Source: an uncultured Oscillospiraceae bacterium (GTDB taxonomy: Bacteria > Bacillota > Clostridia > Oscillospirales > Ruminococcaceae). From it: a stretch of DNA of 32,330 bases. The stretch is from the NCBI GenBank assembly GCA_910589145.1, contig CAJUSD010000036.1:1-32330 (forward strand), read 5' to 3'. Of this stretch, positions 15,412 through 23,222 are shown piece after piece. Under the pieces are notes generated by a model, which worked only from the letters and a program-made list of their open reading frames with translations, ran no database searches and was not told where the DNA came from. Made by a program: the position numbers and the translations under genes. Position 1 is the first letter of the stretch, and the number at the start of each line of letters is the position of its first letter.

Positions 15412-16746
15412 TTATACAATAATATTCCTGTCATGGACAAACTGCTTAAATAAGGGAAGGTATACTTTTGCATCCCGAACAACACAGCCTGGAGTACTGC
15501 CATTACGCATAATCATAGAACACATCCCGCAGGCAAGGCAAACCTTAGATTTATCTGTTTTACCGGCAGCAGCATCTCTGGCAAAGTCGGGATAAGCAAA
15601 GGTCATCCGCCCAACTCCAATGAATGCAGCCATTCCATTTTCAATCAGCCCTGCACCAACATTGGGAAGAAATTCCCGCAGGTATGAGGTTCCAGAACAA
15701 ATTATTTTAACATTGGGGTATGCCTTTTGCAGTTCTCCAGTAAAGTGAAGTATCCGTCCAACGCCTTTTAAAGGATGTTCTTCCGGGACATAGGGGCCGC
15801 CGTCAAAGGGACGGTTGACATGGGGATTAAAATAAGGGTTCCCCATAGTAACATTAACCAGTTCAACGCCTTCTTCCGCCAGCATTCCAATTATTTTTTT
15901 CGCTTCAGTTATATCCGGTTCTAATCCCCCGTCTGGAGTAACGCCAAAGCCATATGGATATGGGAAACCATCATATGCATTGAAGCGGGTGGTTATGATA
16001 AATTCCGGGCTTACAGCGGCTTTGACCTTACGGACACAATCCATTAAAAAGCGAGTCCGGTTTTCAAAAGAACCTCCAAAATCACCAGGACGGTTATAGG
16101 CGGAAAGCAGTTCGCAATTTAAATAACGATGACAGCATTTGATGTCCACACCGTCAAAGCCTACTTCCTGTGCTAACAGAGAGGACTGTACCATGTTTTC
16201 CTCCAATTCCCGCAGGTGCTCATCTGTTATAATATGCTCCGCTGAAAGAGGGGAGTCCTTTTCAAAAATTGGATTATTATAGGCTATGATAGGTTCCGGC
16301 TTTCCGTGAGGTTTGGAATAACGCCCGGAATGGGTTGCCTGCATAATAACAATTGGCTCATACCCGTTCTTTTCTTTGCAGGTTTCCTTAATCATTCGGA
16401 CAATAGACCGGAAATCTTCTTTGTTGCTTTCGGTCAGCCATAGCTGGCGGGGATTTGCCCGGCCTTCTTCTGCAATGGCTACTGCTTCAAACCAGATAAG
16501 CCCTGGCCCGCCTGCTGCAAATCGCTCATACCGGCGGATGGTCAGCTCTCCAGGGGAACCGCCAGGCGTGCCGTCACAACCCTCCATGGGTTGGTATACA
16601 ATGCGGTTAGGGATGGTTTTACCATGGACAATGAGGGGGGATGCAAGAATTTTACTGTCTTCACAGGAGGGAAGCGGGTATCCCTGCTGTGTTAGCGTAT
16701 CAGTCAGTTCGGTTAAGGTTTTATAATGGAATTTTTCAAAAGCCAT
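15412..16746 (-). CDS. Old yellow enzyme-type NAD(P)H:flavin oxidoreductase with a 4Fe-4S motif
   Basis: 444 residues: an FMN-binding TIM barrel (about 25-400) with PMEGCDG near the N-terminus, the active-site region DIKCCHRYLNCELLSAYNRPGDFGGSFENR, and the late barrel motif GMAAFIGVGRMTFAYPDFARD. It ends in a cysteine cluster CLACGMC followed by a fourth Cys 12 residues later, as in the 4Fe-4S 2,4-dienoyl-CoA reductase and BaiCD group. It lacks their extra FAD/NAD domain of about 230 residues, so it needs another electron donor or is a short form. Start has AGGAGG 8 bases upstream. First gene of the minus operon; probably reduces an activated C=C bond. Confidence 0.9.
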   Translation of the reverse strand: MAFEKFHYKTLTELTDTLTQQGYPLPSCEDSKILASPLIVHGKTIPNRIVYQPMEGCDGTPGGSPGELTIRRYERFAAGGPGLIWFEAVAIAEEGRANPRQLWLTESNKEDFRSIVRMIKETCKEKNGYEPIVIMQATHSGRYSKPHGKPEPIIAYNNPIFEKDSPLSAEHIITDEHLRELEENMVQSSLLAQEVGFDGVDIKCCHRYLNCELLSAYNRPGDFGGSFENRTRFLMDCVRKVKAAVSPEFIITTRFNAYDGFPYPYGFGVTPDGGLEPDITEAKKIIGMLAEEGVELVNVTMGNPYFNPHVNRPFDGGPYVPEEHPLKGVGRILHFTGELQKAYPNVKIICSGTSYLREFLPNVGAGLIENGMAAFIGVGRMTFAYPDFARDAAAGKTDKSKVCLACGMCSMIMRNGSTPGCVVRDAKVYLPLFKQFVHDRNIIV

Positions 16747-16798
16747 TTATGTTTCCTCCTGTTGCCCGTTTGGGGCGTATTATTCCCATATTGTTTCC

Positions 16799-16827
16799 AT
16801 TTTAACATAAAAAAAGGAAGTCCACAA
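16799..16827 (-). promoter_or_regulatory. Probable promoter of the OYE-SDR-propeller operon
   Basis: On the minus strand TTGTGG (16827-16822), a 17-bp spacer and TAAAAT (16804-16799). Moderate match. It directly abuts the inverted repeat at 16829-16869. Confidence 0.5.
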
Positions 16828-16828
16828 T

Positions 16829-16869
16829 AACACTTTTAGATATATTGGAAAATTTATATCTATAGTGTT
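16829..16869. promoter_or_regulatory. Large inverted repeat between divergent promoters, probable operator
   Basis: AACACTTTTAGATATA (16829-16844) is mirrored by TATATCTATAGTGTT (16855-16869), with one mismatch and one base of slippage around a 10-bp spacer. It lies upstream of both opposing promoters, so one regulator bound here could control both operons. No regulator gene is adjacent. Confidence 0.65.
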
Positions 16870-16881
16870 TTTTGATTTGGT

Positions 16882-16910
16882 TTGACAAAAGGGAAACCTC
16901 ACGATATACT
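16882..16910 (+). promoter_or_regulatory. Sigma-A promoter of the M20 amidohydrolase gene
   Basis: TTGACA (16882-16887), a 17-bp spacer and TATACT (16905-16910). Transcription should begin near 16917, leaving a leader of about 120 bases in which I see no clear structure. Confidence 0.8.
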
Positions 16911-17036
16911 GAAATTATATCATTTTGCAGGAAAATCTAATTTGCAGATGTTGCCGCCCAATTAAGGATGAATATAAAATCACAAACATCCTCCCCGTCA
17001 ATCCAATATATCAGCTAAAAGAAAGGACAAAAGAGT

Positions 17037-18239
17037 ATGGATTATAAATCAATGCAGCAAACTGTTTGCCAGACCGTAAAAAATGTTACGCCAGAATTGG
17101 TCTCCCTGTCCCAATATTTGCATCAAAATCCTGAAATAGCTTTCCAGGAGGTAAAAGCTTGTGCAGCGTTGGTCATGCTGATGGAAAAGCATGGCTTCAC
17201 AGTAGAAACAAATTGCTGTGATATCCCAACCGCATTTAAAGCGCGTTATAACAGCGGAAAGCCAGGGCCTAAAATTGCATTTATGGCGGAATATGACGCA
17301 CTTAAAGGACTGGGCCACGCCTGCGGGCATAATATTATAGCAGCGTCCAGTTCGGGAGCGGCAATCGCGTTAAAGTCTGTCCTGGAAGAAACAGGGGGAG
17401 AAGTCCTTTTAATCGGCACTCCTGGAGAAGAAGGGGATGGCGGCAAAGTATTCATGGCAGATAGGGGAGCGTTTGATGATGTAGATTTTGCCCTTATGAT
17501 GCACCCCACAACAGGAACTCCGCAGTTAGGGAAAATCAGTACAGCCTGCTGTGACGTAAGGGTGTTTTTCACAGGAAAAGATGCCCACTCCTCCCGCCCT
17601 GAAAACGGTGTTAACGCCCTGACGGCAGTAATACAAACCTTTAATAATATTGATAAAGTGCGCCCCTTGTTTGCATTAAAGGATAATATTAATGGGGTTA
17701 TCCTGGACGGCGGCGCACAGCCTAATATTATTCCCGGAAAGGCAGCCTGTGCATTTACACTTCGTTCGCTCAATCTGGAAAACCTGGAACGGCTGATTGA
17801 ATTTTTAAAGCAGTCGGTTTCTGCGGCGGAAATGCTAACAGGGACAACTGCCCGCTTTGAATTTGGCGGAAAGTTTGCGGAATATTATCCCAATAAACCA
17901 ATGCTGGAACGTTTTAAACTGCATGGGGAAAATTTTGGGGAAAACTTCTGCTATGCAGACCAGTCAAAAATGACCGGTTCTTCCGATGTTGGAAACGTGT
18001 CAATCCGGGTGCCTACCATCCAGGAAAACCTGTCCATAGGCCCGTTGGGAGTTGCGGCGCATTCTCCCGCCTTTGCAGAGGCATCCTGTTCTGAACTGGG
18101 GAACCAGGTTTGCAGCAAAGGCGCGTCAGTTCTGGCTTTGACTGGGTTGGATTTGCTGACAGACGAGAACCTGAGAAAAGAGGCCAGAGAAAGTTTTGAA
18201 GAACAGGTCCCGGTTTCTTATCGCCAAAGTCGTAAATAA
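17037..18239 (+). CDS. M20-family amidohydrolase (aminoacylase / AbgB-like)
   Basis: 400 residues, normal for the family. Visible metal and catalytic positions: HACGHN (about 93-98), the catalytic Glu in TPGEEGDGG (about 130), MHP (about 158), DAHSSRPENGVNAL of the dimerisation lid domain, and the late His in VAAHSPAFAEA. The pattern fits the cytosolic M20D/ACY1L2 type that splits amide bonds of N-acyl amino acids or aminobenzoyl-glutamate-like substrates using two metal ions. Start has AAAGGA about 12 bases upstream. It is alone on + and divergent from the OYE operon, sharing an operator-like repeat with it, so the two sides may serve one pathway. Substrate not predicted. Confidence 0.9.
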   Translation: MDYKSMQQTVCQTVKNVTPELVSLSQYLHQNPEIAFQEVKACAALVMLMEKHGFTVETNCCDIPTAFKARYNSGKPGPKIAFMAEYDALKGLGHACGHNIIAASSSGAAIALKSVLEETGGEVLLIGTPGEEGDGGKVFMADRGAFDDVDFALMMHPTTGTPQLGKISTACCDVRVFFTGKDAHSSRPENGVNALTAVIQTFNNIDKVRPLFALKDNINGVILDGGAQPNIIPGKAACAFTLRSLNLENLERLIEFLKQSVSAAEMLTGTTARFEFGGKFAEYYPNKPMLERFKLHGENFGENFCYADQSKMTGSSDVGNVSIRVPTIQENLSIGPLGVAAHSPAFAEASCSELGNQVCSKGASVLALTGLDLLTDENLRKEARESFEEQVPVSYRQSRK

Positions 18240-18287
18240 TATAAGTTCGATAAAGCAAATTTGCGAAAACAAGCTAAGAAGAGTATA

Positions 18288-18620
18288 AGCTAAAGCCAAT
18301 TAAAAAGGTTTCGGGTCCAGGGTGCTTTCCTGAAAAGCACCCTGGTCGCGCCCGCAGGCGCGAAATACCCCAGCTTGCTTAAAGAAATCATAAACCTTTT
18401 AAGAGACAGAAAACTGATTGTTTCCGTCAGTATTTAAAATAAAAGCCCGCTGGAATTGTCCAGGGGGTGGGATAAGATTGGGACTGGAACCAGTTTCGGG
18501 GGAGGGCCCCATTTAAGCGGGCTTCTTCCGCTTCGTCAAACTCCGCAGAGTTTGACAAAGCTTAAAGTTTTCTCTTGCAGCCATCCAGCAAACTGAAAGT
18601 TTGCCATGATGGCGTCCCCA
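18288..18620 (+). repeat. Modular hairpin-rich element, copy B
   Basis: This occupies the gap after the M20 gene, starting 49 bp past its stop. Modules: AGCTAAAGC start; 12-bp-stem hairpin (18317-18345); CGCGCC/GGCGCG hairpin (18347-18362); 41 bases (18369-18409) identical to copy C; long-range stem AAGCCCGCT/AGCGGGCTT (18443-18451 with 18516-18524); 9-bp hairpin GTCAAACTC/GAGTTTGAC (18535-18556); and a terminal hairpin (18580-18613) of which 29 bases (18587-18615) are identical to copy C. No gene. The remaining 18621-18752 holds the leader of the LytTR gene. Confidence 0.78.
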
Positions 18621-18752
18621 AAACGGAAAAGCATAAATTTAAGAGGGACTTTTCACAAACCTTAAATGAATAAAAAGAGCTGAAATATATAGGTAGAAAT
18701 CCCCTCAAAATTGGAGGAAGGTTTCTGCTTGTAACCTTTAGGGGTATAAAGT

Positions 18753-19460
18753 ATGTTGAAAATAGCCATCTGCGACGACGAGCCTTTCATGTGCGGGTTG
18801 CTGAAAGAAAAAATAGAGGAATACCTGCAGAAAGGCTCTAAAGAATTTAAAATTTTCTGTTATCCCAATGGTGAAAGCCTGCCTGTTTTTGGAGATTTTG
18901 ACATTGTGCTTCTGGATGTGCAGATGCCGGGGATCAATGGGATGGAACTTGCAAAACGGCTGCGGGAAAACGGAAATTCCTGCGCCGTTATTTTTGTCAC
19001 TGTTTTAAAGGAACCTGTTTTCGATGCCTTTGAAGTGGATGCAGTAGATTACCTTTGTAAACCAGTCGATGAGGTGCGCCTGAAACGCGCCCTTGAGCGG
19101 GCAATTCGCCGGATAGACGTACAAAAGGGGAAAGCCCTCTTAATTCATACCATGAACCGCAGGCAGTCTGTCAAGCTGGATTCCATATTGTATTGTGAGG
19201 TATTTAACCGGAAAATTTTGCTCCATACGAAGCAGGGGGTTATAGAATATTACAGCCGGCTTTCCGATGTAGAAAACCAGCTTGACAAACGTTTTGCAAA
19301 GTGCCATAGAAGCTATCTGGTAAATTTAGACTATCTTTCAGAATGTTCCAAAGGGCAAATCATATTGACAAACGGCGAGCGTGTCCCTGTTTCAAAGACC
19401 CGCTGGCAGTCTTTTATGAGCCAAATGCTTCACTATATGAAAGATGGGGTGGAACCATGA
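18753..19460 (+). CDS. LytTR-family response regulator (AgrA/LytR type)
   Basis: 235 residues. The receiver (about 1-120) has the acidic pair in ICDDEP, phospho-acceptor Asp55 in VLLDVQMPG, and the conserved Lys in YLCKPVD. The LytTR DNA-binding domain (about 130-228) includes SILYCEVFNRKILLHT, FAKCHRSYLVNL and GERVPVSKTRW, all hallmarks of that family. Start has AGGGG 9 bases upstream. Its stop overlaps the kinase start as ATGA. LytTR regulators usually bind paired 9-bp direct repeats; I could not identify such a pair with confidence. Likely targets include the FlxA-like gene downstream, by position only. Confidence 0.93.
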   Translation: MLKIAICDDEPFMCGLLKEKIEEYLQKGSKEFKIFCYPNGESLPVFGDFDIVLLDVQMPGINGMELAKRLRENGNSCAVIFVTVLKEPVFDAFEVDAVDYLCKPVDEVRLKRALERAIRRIDVQKGKALLIHTMNRRQSVKLDSILYCEVFNRKILLHTKQGVIEYYSRLSDVENQLDKRFAKCHRSYLVNLDYLSECSKGQIILTNGERVPVSKTRWQSFMSQMLHYMKDGVEP

Positions 19461-20749
19461 CCGCCGCAAACCTGATTTATTTTCTGGCATTTCCCTGCCT
19501 GCTTTCCTGGTTTTACTGCCGTTGTTCTTCCGTTGATTTTTCACCGATTTTCACGGTTCTTTATACAGCGGGATTTTTTGGAATCTCCTCAATGAATTTT
19601 CTTCCTGAGTTTCTCTCCCCGATTTTAGGGGTCTGTTTTCTGGCGCTTTGCGGAGTTGGAATATATAAACATCCCCCGTCTTTAGCAGTCAGTGTTTCTG
19701 CGTTGGTTTTATCCCTTTTTTTCCTTACAGTTGGTTTTGTACAGTCGGCGGGGTTTTGGTTAATAGAACGCTTCTGGTCTCCTGCCCAACTTATGGAATG
19801 GATTCTTGAGTATGGAGATATTATCCTTTTGCTGTTGGAATTACTGCTTTTAATTGGGTTATTTCAAATTTTCCTCCAGCCCTTTTCTAGAATTTCCTCT
19901 TATTTGGGCAATACTGCCCTTTTATTTTTAGCATTACCGCTGCTCTTTATTGTCTTTACGGAAAATATTGTTTCAAAGGGAATTTATGGGGATACTATTG
20001 TTTGGGATTCTGTGGAAGGAATTGTTTTTCCGGTTGTAGATAGTTTCAGCCTGTTTTGCCTGCATTTGCTGGGATATTTGGGGATGTTTGCCGTTTTAAC
20101 TGCCTTTCAGTGGCTTTCCCAATCTATCCGTAAAAATCAGAACCTTCGCCAACTGGAATTTCAAATAGAACAACAAAGATCTTATTTGCTGGAAGCACAG
20201 GCAAGATATGATAAGACCCGCTCCCTCCGCCATGATATTAAAAACCATCTTGCCTTATTGAAAGGGTTCCTTTCCAAAGGGGAAACGGAACGAGCGGAGG
20301 AATATCTTGTTTCGCTGGGCCATGCCGCAGAAGCGCTGTCCTTTCCTGTTCATACCAATAACCCTGTGGCGGATATTTTACTGGAAAATAAATTTTTAGC
20401 AGCCCAACAGTACAGAGCTGCTATTGAATGTTGTTTGGATATTTCCGCCCAATGTCCTATTCAGGATATGGACTGGTGCATTATTCTGGCAAATGCCCTT
20501 GATAATGCTCTGGAAGAAATATGTTCGCTCCCGGAAGCAGAGAGGTTTATTCGGATTTACAGCCGCAAAAAAGGGGATTTTTTTCTGCTCCATATAGAAA
20601 ATGGAACACATAAAGATTCTGTTCCCGTTTATGGCACAGGCTTATCTAATATGAAGGCTGCAATCGAGAAATACGAAGGTACAATGGAAGTTTCCGTAAA
20701 AGAAAATATTTTTACCCTGGATATCCTTTTTCACTTTTCGCAACATTGA
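19457..20749 (+). CDS. GHKL-type sensor histidine kinase (AgrC-like)
   Basis: 430 residues from the ATG at 19457, which overlaps the regulator stop by 4 bp and has GGGGTGG upstream; a longer frame to 19343 is inside the regulator gene. The first 220 residues hold about six hydrophobic membrane segments. A coiled-coil linker (NLRQLEFQIEQQRSYLLEAQARYDK) leads to the phospho-acceptor His in SLRHDIKNHL (near 258), then the GHKL ATPase with ILANALDNALEE (N box) and GTGLSNMKAA (G box). This is the architecture of peptide-sensing kinases of the Agr type, but no AgrB or AgrD gene lies nearby. Partner of the LytTR regulator. Confidence 0.9.
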   Translation: MTAANLIYFLAFPCLLSWFYCRCSSVDFSPIFTVLYTAGFFGISSMNFLPEFLSPILGVCFLALCGVGIYKHPPSLAVSVSALVLSLFFLTVGFVQSAGFWLIERFWSPAQLMEWILEYGDIILLLLELLLLIGLFQIFLQPFSRISSYLGNTALLFLALPLLFIVFTENIVSKGIYGDTIVWDSVEGIVFPVVDSFSLFCLHLLGYLGMFAVLTAFQWLSQSIRKNQNLRQLEFQIEQQRSYLLEAQARYDKTRSLRHDIKNHLALLKGFLSKGETERAEEYLVSLGHAAEALSFPVHTNNPVADILLENKFLAAQQYRAAIECCLDISAQCPIQDMDWCIILANALDNALEEICSLPEAERFIRIYSRKKGDFFLLHIENGTHKDSVPVYGTGLSNMKAAIEKYEGTMEVSVKENIFTLDILFHFSQH

Positions 20750-20794
20750 AATGGCTATTTCACATCAATGCCCCTTTTCCTCTGTTTCCAAACC

Positions 20795-20803
20795 TGTTAT
20801 GAT
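20795..20803 (+). promoter_or_regulatory. Possible extended -10 promoter of the FlxA-like gene
   Basis: TGTTATGAT (TGn-TATGAT) lies about 30 bp before the start codon at 20834. No convincing -35 box is present, so it may need an activator such as the LytTR regulator encoded upstream. Confidence 0.4.
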
Positions 20804-20833
20804 GAAAGCTGGAAACAGAAGGAGGTGAAAGAG

Positions 20834-21130
20834 ATGAATGTCAATGGAATCGGAGCGCTCGGTTCGCCCCAAGCTTCCCCAGCCCAGCCCCAGTCCGGCG
20901 GGGGGACGGAGCAGCAAATCCGCCAGTTGGAACAGAAACTGGAACAGTTAGGGAAGGAAAAAAGCAAAGCAGAAAAGGCGCATAACAAGGAAAAAGCAGA
21001 GAAAATCCAAAAGCAAATCGAAGAACTGCAAAAACAAATCCAATTGTTAAAACAGCGCCAAAAGCCCGCTGAAAAGATGGATGAACCTGAAGAAACCCAA
21101 ACGCCGAAGAAATTTGAACGTTGGGCTTGA
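20834..21130 (+). CDS. Small coiled-coil FlxA-like protein
   Basis: 98 residues from the ATG at 20834, which has a perfect AGGAGGTGA 5 bases upstream; the longer frame from 20768 has no ribosome binding site. A flexible Gly/Ser/Pro/Gln N-terminus (MNVNGIGALGSPQASPAQPQSGGG) precedes a continuous Glu/Lys/Gln heptad coiled coil (about residues 26-75), then an acidic tail. This resembles FlxA-like proteins, whose function is poorly known. It is 84 bp downstream of the GHKL kinase and has its own possible promoter. No signal peptide or membrane segment. Confidence 0.8.
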   Translation: MNVNGIGALGSPQASPAQPQSGGGTEQQIRQLEQKLEQLGKEKSKAEKAHNKEKAEKIQKQIEELQKQIQLLKQRQKPAEKMDEPEETQTPKKFERWA

Positions 21131-21150
21131 AAAAACTAAATCCATAAAAA

Positions 21151-21182
21151 GAGGCGTTGGACTGCTATGTTTCCAACGCCTC
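21151..21182. terminator. Terminator hairpin between convergent genes
   Basis: GAGGCGTTGGA (21151-21161) pairs with TCCAACGCCTC (21172-21182). On the minus strand it is followed by TTTTTATGG, so it best serves the secreted-protein gene ending at 21219. It may also stop the FlxA-like transcript. Confidence 0.78.
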
Positions 21183-21218
21183 AATATGATTAAAAATTAC
21201 AGAATATTTTTAGTTCAG

Positions 21219-21656
21219 TCAATCTCTTTCAACACCGCACTTAGATGTAACAGTTTTGCTTCCTGTGTTCTTAAATACTACATTGTAGTAACCAGCGGTA
21301 TCAGCAGTAATATATACTCCATCCCAACCGCCGCCTGTAACAGTACCGCTTTCAACTTCTGTACAACTCCCTCCAACGGAAGATGCATAATAGATCGTTA
21401 TAGTAAGTTCTCCATCCTCTGGGGATAAGTTTTTAATATATCCTCCAAAGGAATCACCTTCATTACAGTAGTATTGATAGGATGTCCATTTTCTACCTAC
21501 CCTAAAGGTTCTATCAGCCTCATCATATCCTAATCTTGGTGAAACCAAATTGCTTGGGAAGTTTGGAATGTAGGGAATCCGTTCTTGGGCAAAAACCGTC
21601 ATAGAGCTTGCTGCAATAGCAGACAGAGCAAGAATTGCTGCGAGTAACTTTTTCAT
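21219..21656 (-). CDS. Small secreted protein at the end of the BlaI/BlaR1-type operon
   Basis: 145 residues. MKKLLAAILALSAIAASSMTVFA is a signal peptide cleaved near residue 23. The mature part of about 122 residues is rich in Gly, Ser, Thr and Tyr, with alternating beta-strand patterns (GELTITIYYASS, GWDGVYITADTAGYYNVVFKNTG) like a beta-sandwich, and three Cys (one at CNEGDS, one at GGSC, one near the C-terminus). Start has AAGGA 8 bases upstream. It lies 27 bp after the BlaR1-type gene, so it is probably co-transcribed and could be the effector that this sensor pair induces. Function unknown; it is not a beta-lactamase. Confidence 0.83.
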   Translation of the reverse strand: MKKLLAAILALSAIAASSMTVFAQERIPYIPNFPSNLVSPRLGYDEADRTFRVGRKWTSYQYYCNEGDSFGGYIKNLSPEDGELTITIYYASSVGGSCTEVESGTVTGGGWDGVYITADTAGYYNVVFKNTGSKTVTSKCGVERD

Positions 21657-21683
21657 ATTAATTCCTTCTTTCTGTTTTGGATA

Positions 21684-23222
21684 TTACCATTCATATCCTT
21701 TTCCATATTTGGAAAGGTCAACCGGATTTCCGTCTTTTGATTGGACACGAAGTTCACACATATAATGTTTAACAGCGCCGCTAGCCCCAACTGTTCCAAT
21801 CAAAGATCCCTGGTTTAAGACATCCCCAACATTAACGGAAATTTTTTCTAAATGCGAGTATTGGAATTGATAATTGCCGCTTTCTGTAATAACATATTTT
21901 CCATAATAGCCTTTTCTTCCAGTTTCTACTACAGTTTCATTTGCAACAGAGTATACCTTTGTTCCAATATTGGCGTAAAACATTAAGTCTTGTTTAACAG
22001 CTTCAGGACTGGTTTCATACCAGACTGGAAACGCTACCCTATATGCTTCACAGGGGAAAATCTCCAGCTCAAACTCAACCGGCTGTTCCTCTTTCGTTTC
22101 TGGCTCGTCTGGTTGAACATGTTCAACACTGACAGTTTTTTTATTTGCAGTATTATCCATCTCTTCGTCATCTTTGCTGAAACCTGCTATTGTAATACTG
22201 GCAGGTTCTTCATTTATGGCATTGTCTGCTGCAAAGACTGGCTGTGGTTTTGCCTTTACATGGAAACTTACAATAGAACCTGCCATTAAAAATGCTAAAA
22301 AGCACGCTCCCAATTTTGTCCTAAAATCCATAGAACCAGATATTTCTTTTGGGCGCATTATTTTCTCAATTCTGGAAACCATTTGACTTTTCTCCTCCAC
22401 TAATCCAAGAATTCCATCTGAAAATTTTTGATAATTAACCTGCCCTGACGCTTTCAAAATGGTTAAGCTGTATTTTCTGCGCGTTTCCATGGAAGCGTTC
22501 CGCAGTGCCCTTTCATCACAGGCATATTCCAGCGTTTCCGATACATTACGGGAAAAGCGGAAAATGAGAGGATGGAACCAGTATAAGCTTTTTACCCACA
22601 ACAGGAGCCATTTCACCAATATGTCGCCCTGCCTGATATGTGTTGTTTCATGGAGCAGCGCATACTTGGAATCCTCCTGCTTCCAACTGTCGGGGAGCCA
22701 TATAACCGGACGCAGCAGTCCTTCTGTTAAGGGAACGCTGGCAGAAAGCGAATAAGCAATTCTGACATTTTTATACCTGCCGTCTTCAGGACGCTCCATG
22801 CCCTGGAGAATTTTGCTTGTTCTCCAACGGCGTAAATTCCTGTTGGTACAGATATATCCTCCTATATGGAAAAGAAAAACTACAGCAGCCCCCAGCAGCC
22901 ATATGGCAGCCACAGCATCAAAAAAGTGAAGGCGCGAGAGGTTCGTTTGGACGGGTTCAGGGGGGACAGGCATATCTGAACTGTTATTCAGGATTGCCAC
23001 AGCCTTTTCTTTTGAAAAGAAGATTTCTGCTCTATAATAGATGTTCATAGAAACAGTAACCGGCAGCGCCAGCCATATGGAGAAAAAGACACCGGCCAGC
23101 CGCTGCAGCTGGGTGGGAATGATATGCTGCCTGTATTTGCGCTTTTTATAAGCTATTCCCAAACAGCTAACCAAGGAAAACCAAACACTTCGATAAAGAA
23201 TCTGTACAAAAAGTATTTTCAC
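21684..23222 (-). CDS. BlaR1-like M56 membrane metalloprotease with degenerate M23 (LytM) domain
   Basis: 512 residues from a GTG at 23222 that overlaps the BlaI stop (GTGA). The N-terminal half has membrane segments near 5-25, 42-60, 105-125 and 300-320 and the M56 zinc site HETTH (about 188-192), with the third-ligand region ETLEYACDERAL. BlaR1 proteins use this to cleave BlaI-type repressors. After a Glu/Pro-rich linker (about 340-385), the C-terminal extracytoplasmic part (about 390-512) resembles an M23 peptidoglycan hydrolase (GYYGKYVITES, YSHLEKISVNVGDVLNQGSLIGTVGASG). The expected first metal motif is missing, and HLHFE is replaced by HYMCE. So it is probably a sensor that binds wall fragments rather than an active hydrolase. 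Confidence 0.85.
   Translation of the reverse strand: MKILFVQILYRSVWFSLVSCLGIAYKKRKYRQHIIPTQLQRLAGVFFSIWLALPVTVSMNIYYRAEIFFSKEKAVAILNNSSDMPVPPEPVQTNLSRLHFFDAVAAIWLLGAAVVFLFHIGGYICTNRNLRRWRTSKILQGMERPEDGRYKNVRIAYSLSASVPLTEGLLRPVIWLPDSWKQEDSKYALLHETTHIRQGDILVKWLLLWVKSLYWFHPLIFRFSRNVSETLEYACDERALRNASMETRRKYSLTILKASGQVNYQKFSDGILGLVEEKSQMVSRIEKIMRPKEISGSMDFRTKLGACFLAFLMAGSIVSFHVKAKPQPVFAADNAINEEPASITIAGFSKDDEEMDNTANKKTVSVEHVQPDEPETKEEQPVEFELEIFPCEAYRVAFPVWYETSPEAVKQDLMFYANIGTKVYSVANETVVETGRKGYYGKYVITESGNYQFQYSHLEKISVNVGDVLNQGSLIGTVGASGAVKHYMCELRVQSKDGNPVDLSKYGKGYEW

Noticed and set aside
18700..18745. A riboswitch or ribosome-binding-site-masking fold ahead of the LytTR gene (CCCCT able to pair with AGGGG)
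   Set aside because: The pairing is only five or six bases and I cannot identify a conserved ligand-binding fold.
18240..18752. A CRISPR array or tandem repeat, suggested by many short inverted repeats
   Set aside because: The repeats are different hairpins, not a regularly spaced identical unit with unique spacers, and no cas gene is present.
18753..20749. A complete Agr-type quorum-sensing system
   Set aside because: Regulator and kinase types fit, but neither an AgrB-like protease nor an AgrD-like peptide is found on either strand close by.
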